Part shown: piece by piece, positions 19,096 through 27,981 of the stretch
Layout: every line of letters starts with the position of its first letter
Position numbering within the stretch: position 1 is the first letter of the stretch
Assembly (NCBI RefSeq): GCF_019599045.1
Contig: NZ_CP080623.1
Span: forward strand, 84,501 to 148,500
Direction: 5' to 3'
From: Roseovarius sp. SCSIO 43702
GTDB lineage: Bacteria > Pseudomonadota > Alphaproteobacteria > Rhodobacterales > Rhodobacteraceae
DNA: 64,000 nt
The notes under the pieces: model-generated
The model's input: only the letters and a program-made list of their open reading frames with translations
Database searches by the model: none
What the model was told of the DNA's origin: nothing
Program-made: the position numbers and the translations under genes

Positions 19096-19101
19096 CAATG
19101 A

Positions 19102-19139
19102 ACGGTGACGCCATCCTCCCTTGGCGTCACCGTTTTTTT
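19102..19139 (+). terminator. Terminator hairpin, third CCTCCC-loop element
   Basis: ACGGTGACGCC (19102-19112) and GGCGTCACCGT (19123-19133) make an 11-bp perfect stem followed by a run of seven T. The 10-base loop is ATCCTCCCTT, so the terminator itself presents CCTCCC. The T-run overlaps the stop codon of the convergent kpsF gene. Confidence 0.92.
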
Positions 19140-20100
19140 ATGCCACGCCAAGCCGCAACGCGTCGTGAATGTGGATGAGACCGTGAAGTCTCCCGTCGTC
19201 GGAAACGACGAAAAGCGCGCTGATCTTGTTGGCGTTCATCGCGCCTAGTGCTTCGTACATCAGCGCATCCGGCCCGATCGTGCGCGGATGGCGCGTGGCG
19301 ACCTCGCCCGCCGTTCGGTCCATGAGCCCCTCGAGGTTTCGCCGCAGGTCACCGTCGGTGATCACCCCGGTCAACATCCCGTCTTCGACCACCGCAGCCA
19401 CACCGAACCCCTTGGCCGTCATCTCGATCAGGGTCTGTCCCATGTCGGTGTTTTCGTGAACGACGGGAAGGGCATTACCCGTATGCATCACCGACCCGAC
19501 CTTGAGCAGTTTCGCTCCAAGCGTTCCGCCCGGGTGGAAATCCAGGAAATTCTCACGCTGAAAGCCCCGCAGCTTCATCAGCGCAACCGCCAACGCATCG
19601 CCAAGCGCCAGCGTGCATGTTGTCGAGGTGGTAGGCGCCATGCCGATTCCGCAAGCTTCGGGCGCATCGGGAAGCTCAAGCACGTGATCCGCCTGCTGAC
19701 CCAGCGTGCTTTCGGGTTTCTTGGTGATCGCAATCAATGGAATCGAGAACCGCCGAGTGTGTGCGATGAGATCGGCCAACTCTCGCGTTTCGCCCGAATT
19801 GGAGATCAGAATGACGGCATCCTCGGCCGTAACCATTCCCAGGTCGCCATGGCTCGCCTCGCCGGGATGAACCGATTGCGCGGGCGTGCCGGTGCTGGCC
19901 ATCGTCGCCGCGATCTTATGGGCGATATGTCCCGATTTGCCCATGCCCGACACGATGACGCGGCCCTTGACACCGAGCAGAACCTGGATCGCGGCATCGA
20001 ACGCGCGCGGAAGATTGTCACGCATGGCCAGAAGCGCGTCGGCCTCTATACCGAGAACTTCTCGGGCCACGTCTACGGATGAGGGGGGGTGCGTCGTCAT
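19138..20100 (-). CDS. kpsF: D-arabinose 5-phosphate isomerase (KpsF/KdsD type)
   Basis: Converts ribulose 5-phosphate to arabinose 5-phosphate, the first committed step to Kdo, for LPS inner core or Kdo-linked capsule. The 320-residue product has a SIS sugar-isomerase domain (about 35-170; VSGMGKSGHIAHKIAATMAS, HPGEASHGDLGMV, LISNSGETRELADL) and two C-terminal CBS domains (about 205-320). The stop codon overlaps the T-run of the convergent terminator. kdsB, which activates Kdo with CTP, lies about 7 kb away; other Kdo genes are outside the window. Whether it serves LPS (KdsD) or capsule (KpsF) is open. Confidence 0.93.
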   Translation of the reverse strand: MTTHPPSSVDVAREVLGIEADALLAMRDNLPRAFDAAIQVLLGVKGRVIVSGMGKSGHIAHKIAATMASTGTPAQSVHPGEASHGDLGMVTAEDAVILISNSGETRELADLIAHTRRFSIPLIAITKKPESTLGQQADHVLELPDAPEACGIGMAPTTSTTCTLALGDALAVALMKLRGFQRENFLDFHPGGTLGAKLLKVGSVMHTGNALPVVHENTDMGQTLIEMTAKGFGVAAVVEDGMLTGVITDGDLRRNLEGLMDRTAGEVATRHPRTIGPDALMYEALGAMNANKISALFVVSDDGRLHGLIHIHDALRLGVA

Positions 20101-20131
20101 GATCGCTCCAAACTTGCATTCGCTTCCGCGT

Positions 20132-20229
20132 GATAGCCTGCGCGGCGCTTGAGCGAAAGGGCGATGGGACCGGGCGACCGATGCAGGGTGGGCGCGATCC
20201 AGGAAAAACGCGGCATCGGGCAGGCTATC
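20132..20229. repeat. Widely spaced 10-bp inverted repeat between kpsF and ugd
   Basis: GATAGCCTGC (20132-20141) and GCAGGCTATC (20220-20229) are exact inverted copies 78 bases apart in the divergent promoter region. The intervening DNA is GC-rich and could fold further. It may be a regulatory loop pair or the closing stem of a structured RNA. Confidence 0.45.
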
Positions 20230-20307
20230 GAAAGCGCTCTCTCATTGACTTGACCATCCGTCACGGCCAAGAGTCGTGGCAAAAAAATCGCGCAGAAGGG
20301 GCAGTTC

Positions 20308-21639
20308 ATGAAAATCGCCATGATCGGAACGGGCTATGTTGGCCTCGTCTCGGGCGTGTGTTTCTCGGATTTTGGTCATGATGTGATCTGCGTCGACAAG
20401 GATCCCGCCAAGATCGCAATGCTCGAGCAGGGCGAGGTGCCGATCTTCGAGCCGGGGCTCGATACCCTCATGGCGAAGAACGTGGAGGCAGGCCGACTGT
20501 CCTTCACCGGCGATCTGGCTGCCGCCATCGACGGCGCCGGGGCGATCTTCATCGCGGTCGGCACGCCCACGCGACGCGGAGACGGCCACGCAGACCTCAC
20601 CTATGTCATGGCCGCCGCCGAGGAAATCGCGCGGATGGCGACGGACTACGTTGTGATCGTCACCAAGTCCACGGTGCCTGTCGGCACCAACCGCAAGATC
20701 AAGCAGGTCGTCAAGAAAGCCAACCCCGAGCTCGAGTTCGACGTGGTCTCCAATCCCGAGTTCCTTCGCGAAGGCGCCGCGATCGACGATTTCATGAAGC
20801 CCGATCGCGTCGTGGTCGGTGTCCAGAGCGACCGCGCCGCCGAGGTCATGGCCGAGATCTATCGCCCCCTCTACCTGCGCGATTTCCCGATCCTGACGAC
20901 CGATCTGGAAAGCGCGGAAATGATCAAATACGCAGCCAACGCGTTTCTCGCCACCAAGATCACCTTCATCAACGAGATTGCCGCGCTTTGCGAACGCACC
21001 GGCGCGGACGTGAAGCAGGTAAGTCACGGCATCGGCCTGGACGGTCGTATCGGCAACAAGTTCCTTCATGCCGGGCCGGGCTATGGCGGAAGCTGCTTTC
21101 CCAAGGATACGCGCGCCTTGGCCCGCATAGGTCAGGATCATGGCCTTCCGATGCAGATCACCGAGAAGGTCATTTCCGTCAATGAAGAGATGAAGCGGAG
21201 GATGATCGACAAGCTTCTCGATCTCTGCGACGGAAGCTTCAACGGCAAGACCGTCGCCGTTCTCGGCGTCACGTTCAAACCGAATACCGACGACATGCGC
21301 GATGCTCCTTCGCTCACCATCGTGCCGGCAATGGTCGGCGCCGGTGCCAAGGTCCGCGTCTGCGACCCCCAGGGCCGGCACGAGGGCGAAGCGCTGCTGC
21401 CGGGCGTCAACTGGGTCGAAGATCCCTACAAGGCGATCCAGAACGCCGATCTGCTCGTCATCCTGACCGAGTGGAACGAATTCCGCGCCCTCGATCTCAA
21501 GCGGATCGCCCGACGCATGGAAACCCCGCGCCTCGCCGATCTGCGGAACATCTACTCACCGAAGGACGCCCGCCGCGCGGGATTCATCGCCTATGCATCC
21601 GTAGGGCGCACGGGTTTCATGTCCCCAGAAAAGGAATGA
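20308..21639 (+). CDS. ugd: UDP-glucose 6-dehydrogenase
   Basis: Oxidises UDP-glucose twice with NAD to UDP-glucuronate, an acidic precursor for exopolysaccharide and capsule. The 443-residue product has the N-terminal Rossmann motif MIGTGYVGLVSGVCFSDFGH, the active-site Cys263 in GYGGSCFPKDTRAL, and the C-terminal UDP-binding domain (GVTFKPNTDDMRDAPSL). AAGGGG precedes the ATG. It is divergent from kpsF and lies in the same 16-kb surface-sugar region as galU and galE, which supply or use its substrate. Confidence 0.96.
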   Translation: MKIAMIGTGYVGLVSGVCFSDFGHDVICVDKDPAKIAMLEQGEVPIFEPGLDTLMAKNVEAGRLSFTGDLAAAIDGAGAIFIAVGTPTRRGDGHADLTYVMAAAEEIARMATDYVVIVTKSTVPVGTNRKIKQVVKKANPELEFDVVSNPEFLREGAAIDDFMKPDRVVVGVQSDRAAEVMAEIYRPLYLRDFPILTTDLESAEMIKYAANAFLATKITFINEIAALCERTGADVKQVSHGIGLDGRIGNKFLHAGPGYGGSCFPKDTRALARIGQDHGLPMQITEKVISVNEEMKRRMIDKLLDLCDGSFNGKTVAVLGVTFKPNTDDMRDAPSLTIVPAMVGAGAKVRVCDPQGRHEGEALLPGVNWVEDPYKAIQNADLLVILTEWNEFRALDLKRIARRMETPRLADLRNIYSPKDARRAGFIAYASVGRTGFMSPEKE

Positions 21640-21671
21640 TGGTCCTTCTCCTGCATCAAGTATCCCGGGGT

Positions 21672-21688
21672 TTGGGGCAGAGCCCCAA
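21672..21688. other. Hairpin between the convergent ugd and trhO genes
   Basis: TTGGGGC-AGA-GCCCCAA, 7-bp perfect stem with three-base loop. No T-run follows on either strand, so it is a weak terminator at best, but it sits between two convergent stop codons where a bidirectional end is needed. Confidence 0.45.
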
Positions 21689-21745
21689 GGCCTGCGTGGC
21701 CTGAACGCAAATCGGAATGCCGTGCGCATCGCGCACACCGGTGGA

Positions 21746-22654
21746 TCAGTCGAGAAACCGCATGTGTCTCTCGCCCCGCGCCTCGGCGAGCGCGATCTGC
21801 TTCTGGCGCTCGCGAAATCGCTCTTTGTCCGCCTCTGACGTCTCGTCCTTGCAATACCGGCACGAGACGCCCTGCTCATAATCCTCGCGTGACATGTCCT
21901 CGGGCAGGATCGGGCGGCGGCAGGCATAGCAGAGTTCATGCGGCCCCTCGCTCAACCCGTGACCGACCGAGACCCGGCCATCGAAGACAAAGCAATCTCC
22001 TTGCCAGAGACTCCGGTCCTCCGGAATTTCCTCGAGATACTTCAGGATGCCGCCCTTGAGGTGATAGACCTCCTCGACTCCCTGGCCGAGCAGAAAATTC
22101 GTCGATTTCTCGCACCGGATGCCGCCGGTGCAGAACATCGCGATGCGCTTGTTGTGAAAGCGCTCCCTGTTCTTCTCCCACCAGTCGGGAAAGTCGCGGA
22201 AACTCGTTGTTTCCGGGTCGATCGCGCCCCGGAACGTCCCGATGGCCACCTCGTAGTCGTTGCGCGTGTCTATCACGGCGACATCGGGCGATTCTATCAG
22301 GTCGTTCCAGTCCTCCGGCTCGACATAGCGCCCGACCTTCTGGCGAGGGTCCACATCGGGTTGCCCCATGGTGACGATTTCGCGCTTCACGCGCACCTTG
22401 AGCCGCCGGAAGGGTTGATCCTCCGACAGGCTTTCCTTGTGTTCGAGATCGTCGCATCCCGGGAGCGCGCGAAGGTGCGCGAGGACGCGGTCTATGCCCG
22501 ACCGCGTCCCGGCTATCGTGCCGTTCACGCCTTCGCGCGCAAGCAAGAGCGTGCCGCTGATCCCTTCCGAACGACAAAGTTCAAGAAGCGGCGGACGAAG
22601 CGCGTCGGGATCATCGAAGCGTGCGAAGCGGTATAGGGCAGCGACCGTGAACAT
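21746..22654 (-). CDS. trhO: tRNA uridine(34) hydroxylase (rhodanese-related, YceA/UPF0176 type)
   Basis: TrhO uses oxygen to make 5-hydroxyuridine at position 34 of certain tRNAs. The 302-residue product has an N-terminal ferredoxin-like domain ([15 protein letters not shown]), the rhodanese domain with active-site loop [15 protein letters not shown], and a C-terminal pair of CxxC motifs ([16 protein letters not shown]), probably a zinc site. The start at 22654 is the family start; an ATG 35 codons upstream is in frame but would overlap the divergent pncA promoter region. Confidence 0.92.
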   Translation of the reverse strand: MFTVAALYRFARFDDPDALRPPLLELCRSEGISGTLLLAREGVNGTIAGTRSGIDRVLAHLRALPGCDDLEHKESLSEDQPFRRLKVRVKREIVTMGQPDVDPRQKVGRYVEPEDWNDLIESPDVAVIDTRNDYEVAIGTFRGAIDPETTSFRDFPDWWEKNRERFHNKRIAMFCTGGIRCEKSTNFLLGQGVEEVYHLKGGILKYLEEIPEDRSLWQGDCFVFDGRVSVGHGLSEGPHELCYACRRPILPEDMSREDYEQGVSCRYCKDETSEADKERFRERQKQIALAEARGERHMRFLD

Positions 22655-22752
22655 GCTCCCGCATTTATGCGCGTAAGCCCATTTCGGCAAGCCGGCATTG
22701 ACGCGACGAAACACCGACCCTACCCATGGTGGAAACTGCCAGGGAGCGAAGG

Positions 22753-23358
22753 ATGACACCGGACCGCCACGCCCTTCTCGTGATCGACGTCCAGAACGAT
22801 TTCTGCCCCGGCGGCGCGCTCGGCGTCGACGGCGGTGACGAGATCGTGGCCGGCATCAACGACCGGATGAAGGACGCCGGAAGCGTCATCCTCACGCAGG
22901 ACTGGCATCCGGCAGATCATCGGTCATTCGCCTCGGCGCACGAGAAGGCCCAACCGTTCGACGTGACCGAAATGCCGTATGGACAACAGGTACTCTGGCC
23001 CGATCATTGCGTTCAAGGGTCCCACGGTGCCGAGTTTCACCCGGACCTCGCCACGGATCGCGGCCATCTCGTGATCCGCAAGGGATTCGACCCGGCGATC
23101 GACAGCTATTCGGCCTTCTTCGAGAATGACCGCATGACCCCGACCGGCTTGCACGGATACCTTCAGACCCGTGGCATCCGGGCTTTGACCCTCGTGGGCC
23201 TCGCCACGGATTTCTGCGTCAATTTCTCGGCCGTGGATGCGGCCAAGCTAGGATATGGCGTCACGGTCGAGCTTTCCCTCTGCCGGGCGATCGACCTGGA
23301 TGGCTCCTACGAGCGCGCACTTTCCGACATGAAGGACGCGGGTGTCACGCTGACCTGA
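22753..23358 (+). CDS. pncA: Nicotinamidase
   Basis: Hydrolyses nicotinamide to nicotinate for NAD salvage, and would activate pyrazinamide. The 201-residue product has the catalytic Asp in [14 protein letters not shown], metal ligands in [15 protein letters not shown], and the nucleophilic Cys in [29 protein letters not shown] is also typical. The ATG at 22753 follows AGCGAAGG. The last 14 bases overlap the convergent VanZ-like gene. It is divergent from trhO. Confidence 0.95.
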   Translation: MTPDRHALLVIDVQNDFCPGGALGVDGGDEIVAGINDRMKDAGSVILTQDWHPADHRSFASAHEKAQPFDVTEMPYGQQVLWPDHCVQGSHGAEFHPDLATDRGHLVIRKGFDPAIDSYSAFFENDRMTPTGLHGYLQTRGIRALTLVGLATDFCVNFSAVDAAKLGYGVTVELSLCRAIDLDGSYERALSDMKDAGVTLT

Positions 23359-23719
23359 GGCGACGATTTCGCCAATGTCCGATCGCGGCCCCGATACAGA
23401 CCCCAAGCGCCGCACCGAGCGCGTCCGCGTCCAGATCGGCAAGTTCCGCCGCACGGCCCGCAAGCGGCTGGATCACCTCGATCAGCCCGCCATATGCCAC
23501 GGCCGAGAACCAGATCGCCATCGCCCAGGATGGTCGCACCACCGCTAGCGGAAAAACCAGGGCGGTGAACGCCAACACATGACCCATCTTGTCATTGGAA
23601 ACGGAGACGACATCGACCCCCGGCGGCAGGAGGAGCAGGACCCCCGAAATCAGAACCATGCCGAGCGTCACAACTATCGCCACGTGCAAGCTGGACCAGC
23701 CGATCCCTTTGTCTGACAT
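23345..23719 (-). CDS. VanZ-like family membrane protein
   Basis: A 124-residue protein with about four hydrophobic segments and the VanZ-like pattern NDKMGHVLAFTALVFPLAV and GLIEVIQPLAGRAAELADLD near the end. Despite the name, most such proteins have nothing to do with glycopeptide resistance; they often lie beside polysaccharide genes. The start at 23719 (MSDKGIGW) is preferred over the ATG six codons upstream. The 3' end overlaps pncA by 14 bases, tail to tail. Confidence 0.8.
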   Translation of the reverse strand: MSDKGIGWSSLHVAIVVTLGMVLISGVLLLLPPGVDVVSVSNDKMGHVLAFTALVFPLAVVRPSWAMAIWFSAVAYGGLIEVIQPLAGRAAELADLDADALGAALGVCIGAAIGHWRNRRLRSA

Positions 23720-23921
23720 CAAGCCACTCCCATGCACCGCTCGATACCCGGTAGATGCCTTTATGCCGAAGTCGCCGCAACCTGCACCTGCGGCAAAAGG
23801 CGGATTTTCGCGACAATCGCCGAGGTGAAGAATTGTGGCTCAATTCGCACTCGCCATCGCTCGCACGCAGAAGTATAGCGGGGCATCCCCGCCAACGGTA
23901 ACAGTGAATGGAGAGTGATTC

Positions 23922-25280
23922 ATGGCACGCAAATACTTCGGCACCGATGGCATCCGGGGCACCGCTAACACTTTCCCGATAACCGCAGAAAACGCGTTGC
24001 GCATCGGGGCTGCGGCGGGCCGCCATTTCCGCACCGATGGCAGCAATGGTCATCGCGTCGTCATCGGCAAGGACACGAGGCGTTCGGGCTACATGATCGA
24101 GACCGCGCTGACCGCCGGTCTGACATCGACCGGCATGAACGTGCTTCTTCTCGGGCCGATCCCGACGCCGGCAGTCGGATACCTGACACGTTCCATGCGG
24201 GCCGATCTGGGCATCATGATCTCGGCCAGCCACAACCCCCACTACGACAACGGGATCAAGTTCTTCGGCCCGGACGGGTTCAAGCTTTCGGACGCGGCAG
24301 AGGCGGATATCGAGCGGATTCTCGAGGGCGAGATCGTGCCGGCACAGCCGATGAATATCGGTCGCGCCAAGCGGATCGACAGCGGGCAGGGCAGGTATGT
24401 CGAATACGCCAAGACCACGCTGCCGCGTGCCACGCGCCTTGACGGGCTGAAAGTCGTGGTCGATTGCGCGAACGGTGCCGCCTACAAGGCCGCTCCGGAA
24501 GTGCTTTGGGAGCTCGGTGCGGATGTCATTCCGCTGGGGGTCGCGCCCAACGGCTTCAACATCAACGAGGCGTGCGGATCGACATCTCCGGAGACCGCGG
24601 CGCGCACAGTCGTCGAGCATGGGGCCGACCTCGGTATCTGTCTCGACGGGGACGCCGATCGCGTCATTCTCATCGACGAAACGGGCGCGATCGGCGACGG
24701 AGACCAGATTATGGCACTCTTCGCAAGCCTCTGGGCCGAGCAGGATCGCCTCTCGCACGGAACGCTCGTGGCGACGGTGATGTCGAATCTCGGGCTCGAG
24801 CGCTTCGTCACCGAGCGCGGATTACGGCTCGAGCGGACAAGCGTCGGCGACCGCCACGTGGTCGAGCGGATGCGGGAAGGCGGCTTCAACCTCGGTGGTG
24901 AGCAATCGGGTCATATCGTCATGACGGACTTCGCGACCACGGGCGACGGCCTCATCGCCGGGCTGCAATTCCTCGGCGCCATGGTCGAGAGCGGCAAACC
25001 GGCCAGCGCGTTGATGCGGAATTTCGCTGCCGTGCCTCAACTGCTCGAGAATGTCAGGTTCGAGAACGGCTCGGACCCGCTCGCATCGCAAAGCGTGAAG
25101 ACCGTCATCTCGGACCAGGAGAAACGGATATCTTCCTGTGGTCGACTTCTCATTCGCAAGTCGGGAACGGAGCCGCTCATCCGCGTGATGGCCGAGTGTG
25201 AGGACGAAGCCCTCCTGCGCGATGTGGTCGGGGAAATCTCGGCCGCGGTTCGCAACGCTGCTTCAGCCACCCACGGCTGA
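23922..25280 (+). CDS. glmM: Phosphoglucosamine mutase
   Basis: Converts glucosamine 6-phosphate to glucosamine 1-phosphate on the way to UDP-GlcNAc for peptidoglycan and LPS. The 452-residue product begins [13 protein letters not shown] (family hallmark), has the phosphorylated Ser103 in [13 protein letters not shown], the Mg loop [10 protein letters not shown] and the C-terminal phosphate-binding [28 protein letters not shown] hairpin at 23878-23892 lies 30 bases before the start and could influence initiation. The usual neighbours ftsH and folP are not next to it here. Confidence 0.96.
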   Translation: MARKYFGTDGIRGTANTFPITAENALRIGAAAGRHFRTDGSNGHRVVIGKDTRRSGYMIETALTAGLTSTGMNVLLLGPIPTPAVGYLTRSMRADLGIMISASHNPHYDNGIKFFGPDGFKLSDAAEADIERILEGEIVPAQPMNIGRAKRIDSGQGRYVEYAKTTLPRATRLDGLKVVVDCANGAAYKAAPEVLWELGADVIPLGVAPNGFNINEACGSTSPETAARTVVEHGADLGICLDGDADRVILIDETGAIGDGDQIMALFASLWAEQDRLSHGTLVATVMSNLGLERFVTERGLRLERTSVGDRHVVERMREGGFNLGGEQSGHIVMTDFATTGDGLIAGLQFLGAMVESGKPASALMRNFAAVPQLLENVRFENGSDPLASQSVKTVISDQEKRISSCGRLLIRKSGTEPLIRVMAECEDEALLRDVVGEISAAVRNAASATHG

Positions 25281-25288
25281 ATCTTCGC

Positions 25289-26110
25289 TCAGCGCCGCGC
25301 CTCCCAGCTCAGGGATGCCTGCTGGCGCGTGTAGAATTCGCCGAGAAGCCCGAGCATCAGGAAGATGATCCCCATTATCAAGGGATACTCGATCGATGAA
25401 TTGCGCGGGAGATAGTTCACGAAGACGAAGCCGCGTGACTGATCGATGCAATGGAAAAGCGGGTTCCAGTCGAACATGGCCAGCATGTAGGACGGCAGGG
25501 CGTTCGCAACGAACATCTTGCCGGATGCGATCATGTTGGCCCGCTGGTAGATCGTGGTGAAAATCTGCACGAAGCTGGGGAACCACGGCTTGAGCGCGAA
25601 GAGGACGACACCGATCGCCACGCCCGTGAACCATGCGAGAACGAAGGCGCCGAATGCCTTGAACGGGTATTCGACCTCGAAAGGCGTGATCGCCACGTGA
25701 TAGACGAAGAGCACGATCACAAGGGTCAGAAGCTGCATGTAGAGCGACCCGAGCGCGCTTGCCGTGACCGAAACGACCGTGTTCATGGGCGCGTGTTTCA
25801 TCATCGGAGACGAAGGTCCTTCTGCGCCCGCCACCGCGCCCACGGCCTTGATATGCGTGAGGAACAGGAAGATTCCCGACATGATGTAGAGCAGGAAATC
25901 GCCCCTGAGCGCCGCCCCCCGGAGGCCAAGCACAGAGAACATGAAGTAGAACGCCGCGATGAAAATGACCGCCTGAAGAATGTTCATGACCAACGCCAGA
26001 AGGGCGTTGCCGTGGCTCTTGCGCACGTCCCGTACAATCGAATGATAGATAAGCTCGAGAATCGAGAACGCCGACTGCGTGCGGGATCTGGGTTTGACCT
26101 GTTGAAACAT
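25289..26110 (-). CDS. Polysaccharide ABC exporter permease (ABC-2, KpsM/Wzm-like)
   Basis: A 273-residue inner-membrane protein with about six transmembrane segments, starting MFQQVKPRSRTQSAFSILEL and with the ABC-2 transporter pattern of capsule or O-antigen exporters. Such permeases pair with an ATPase (KpsT/Wzt), but no ABC ATPase gene adjoins it; the only ATPase in the window is LptB, which belongs to another system. The neighbours (glmM, cysQ, kdsB, galU) suit surface glycan export. The real partner must be elsewhere on the chromosome. It is divergent from cysQ. Confidence 0.83.
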   Translation of the reverse strand: MFQQVKPRSRTQSAFSILELIYHSIVRDVRKSHGNALLALVMNILQAVIFIAAFYFMFSVLGLRGAALRGDFLLYIMSGIFLFLTHIKAVGAVAGAEGPSSPMMKHAPMNTVVSVTASALGSLYMQLLTLVIVLFVYHVAITPFEVEYPFKAFGAFVLAWFTGVAIGVVLFALKPWFPSFVQIFTTIYQRANMIASGKMFVANALPSYMLAMFDWNPLFHCIDQSRGFVFVNYLPRNSSIEYPLIMGIIFLMLGLLGEFYTRQQASLSWEARR

Positions 26111-26236
26111 AACCTCACCGCGGTCTGCGCTGCTCGGGCGGTATCACGGATTTCTTGCCGTCCGGTTAGGCACACACCATAAGTGGCCCGGGAAAACGGA
26201 TCAAGCATTCACGAATTTATCTCAAGGAGCAGTCTT

Positions 26237-27034
26237 TTGGATCACGCGAAACTCGTGAACGTCATGCGCCGCCTCGCGCTCGAGGCGGGCGACCGGATCA
26301 TGGAAATCTATGAAGCCAGCGACTTCGAGGTGAAGGTGAAGTCCGACCAGAGCCCGGTGACCGCCGCGGACGAGGCGGCCGATGCGATCATCTCGGCCGG
26401 TTTGCGACAGGCCTTCCCGGATCTGCCCCTCGTCACCGAGGAACAGGCCGAGTCCCATGGTCAGAAGGCCGACACGTTTCTCATTGTCGATCCGCTGGAT
26501 GGCACCAAGGAGTTCATTCACCGTCGCGGCGACTTCACGGTCAACATCGCGTATGTCGAGAATGGGGAGCCCGTCAGGGGGATCGTCTATGCACCCGCGA
26601 AGGGCCGGATGTTCTTCACCGATGAGGTCGGTCACGCCAAGGAAGAGACCGGCCCCTTCGACAAGAAGCAGGTCGGGATGCTGACGGCGCTTCGTGTGGC
26701 GCAATCCGACAATGGCGCGCTCATGGTCGTCGCGTCCAAGTCGCATCGCGATCAGGCAACCGACGACTACATCGCGAAATATGCCGTGAAGGACATGAAA
26801 AGTGCTGGATCGTCACTCAAGTTCTGTCTTGTCGCCACCGGCGAGGCCGACATCTATCCAAGGCTGGGACGCACGATGGAATGGGACACCGCAGCCGGCC
26901 ATGCGGTGCTGAGGGGCGCGGGCGGCAAGGTCGTTCGTTTCGACGATCACACGCCGCTGAGATATGGCAAGGAAGGGTTCGCCAACCCGTTCTTCATCGC
27001 CCATGCCCCGTCCGTCGATCTGAAGGAGGCGTGA
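26237..27034 (+). CDS. cysQ: 3'(2'),5'-bisphosphate nucleotidase (TTG start)
   Basis: CysQ clears 3'-phosphoadenosine 5'-phosphate, the by-product of PAPS use in sulfate reduction and sulfotransfer. The 265-residue product is of the inositol monophosphatase fold, with DQSPVTAADEAAD, metal-binding IVDPLDGTKEFIHRRGDF and EWDTAAGHAVLRGAGG. The start is TTG at 26237: AAGGAG lies seven bases upstream, and the product then begins MDHAKLVNVMRRLALEAG as in the family. An in-frame upstream ATG at 26183 lacks a ribosome binding site. Its stop overlaps the kdsB start (TGATG), so the two are translationally coupled. A sulfotransferase-like gene lies 7 kb downstream. Confidence 0.93.
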   Translation: MDHAKLVNVMRRLALEAGDRIMEIYEASDFEVKVKSDQSPVTAADEAADAIISAGLRQAFPDLPLVTEEQAESHGQKADTFLIVDPLDGTKEFIHRRGDFTVNIAYVENGEPVRGIVYAPAKGRMFFTDEVGHAKEETGPFDKKQVGMLTALRVAQSDNGALMVVASKSHRDQATDDYIAKYAVKDMKSAGSSLKFCLVATGEADIYPRLGRTMEWDTAAGHAVLRGAGGKVVRFDDHTPLRYGKEGFANPFFIAHAPSVDLKEA

Positions 27035-27834
27035 TGTCGGTCCTTGTCGTAGTTCCCGCGCGCTATGCGTCGAGCCGCTATCCGGGAAAGCCACTGGCAA
27101 CGCTCACCGGCGCCACGGGAGAGACCAAGAGCCTCGTGCAAAGATCGTGGGAAGCCGCCGCGTCGGTTTCGGGTGTGGATCGCGTCGTCGTGGCCACCGA
27201 TGACGACCGGATCGAGACGGCGGCAAGGGCCTTCGGTGCCGAGGTGGTTATGACCTCCCCCGCCTGCGCCAACGGGACCGAGCGCTGCGCCGAGGCGCTC
27301 GCGAATCTCGGCGGCGGCTACGATCTCGTGGTGAACCTTCAGGGCGACGCGCCGCTCACACCGCCCTGGTTTGTCGAGGACCTCGTTGAAGGACTGCGCG
27401 AGGACGAGGCCGCGCAGGTCGCGACGCCGGTGCTCCGATGCGACGGCACCGCGCTGGCAGGATTTCTCGAGGACCGGCGGCACGGCCGGGTCGGGGGCAC
27501 GACAGCAGTTTTCACCCCGGATCGACACGCACTCTACTTCTCCAAGGAAGTCATTCCCTACACCGGCCAAACCTACGCGGCCGACGCGGAAACCCCGGTC
27601 TTTCATCATGTCGGTGTCTATGCCTACCGCCCCGAAGCGCTTGCGCGGTATCGCTCACTTCGAACCGGACCGCTTGAAGGGCTCGAAGGGCTAGAACAGC
27701 TACGGTTTCTCGAAAGCGGCATTCCCATCCTCTGTGTCGAGGTCGATGCGCGTGGGCGCCAGTTCTGGGAGCTCAACAATCCCCAAGATGCACCTCGCCT
27801 CGAACGAATGATGGCCGAGATGGGCATGCCCTGA
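27034..27834 (+). CDS. kdsB: CMP-Kdo synthetase (3-deoxy-manno-octulosonate cytidylyltransferase)
   Basis: Activates Kdo with CTP for transfer to lipid A or capsule. The 266-residue product starts MSVLVVVPARYASSRYPGKP (the nucleotide-binding signature) and has LVVNLQGDAPLTPPWFVED and HHVGVYAYRPEAL. The ATG at 27034 overlaps the cysQ stop codon. A typical family motif reads QGDEP; here it is QGDAP, one residue different. The same Kdo pathway is served by kpsF 7 kb to the left. Confidence 0.93.
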   Translation: MSVLVVVPARYASSRYPGKPLATLTGATGETKSLVQRSWEAAASVSGVDRVVVATDDDRIETAARAFGAEVVMTSPACANGTERCAEALANLGGGYDLVVNLQGDAPLTPPWFVEDLVEGLREDEAAQVATPVLRCDGTALAGFLEDRRHGRVGGTTAVFTPDRHALYFSKEVIPYTGQTYAADAETPVFHHVGVYAYRPEALARYRSLRTGPLEGLEGLEQLRFLESGIPILCVEVDARGRQFWELNNPQDAPRLERMMAEMGMP

Positions 27835-27852
27835 TCGTCGGGTCGCCGGAAA

Positions 27853-27866
27853 CCGCGAATTCGCGG
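27853..27866. other. 14-bp palindrome upstream of galU
   Basis: CCGCGAATTCGCGG, perfect and without spacer, 19 bases after the kdsB stop codon and 116 bases before galU. Could be a protein site or a weak stem-loop at the end of the cysQ-kdsB transcript. Confidence 0.35.
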
Positions 27867-27981
27867 AAGTTATCCCGCAACACCGCCAAAAAATTGCCGA
27901 CTTCCTCGGTATTCCTTGGCCAAACGCCGGGCCCGCGTTGTATCATGAGGGAAAAATACAAGACTTTTTGAGGATCAGGCG

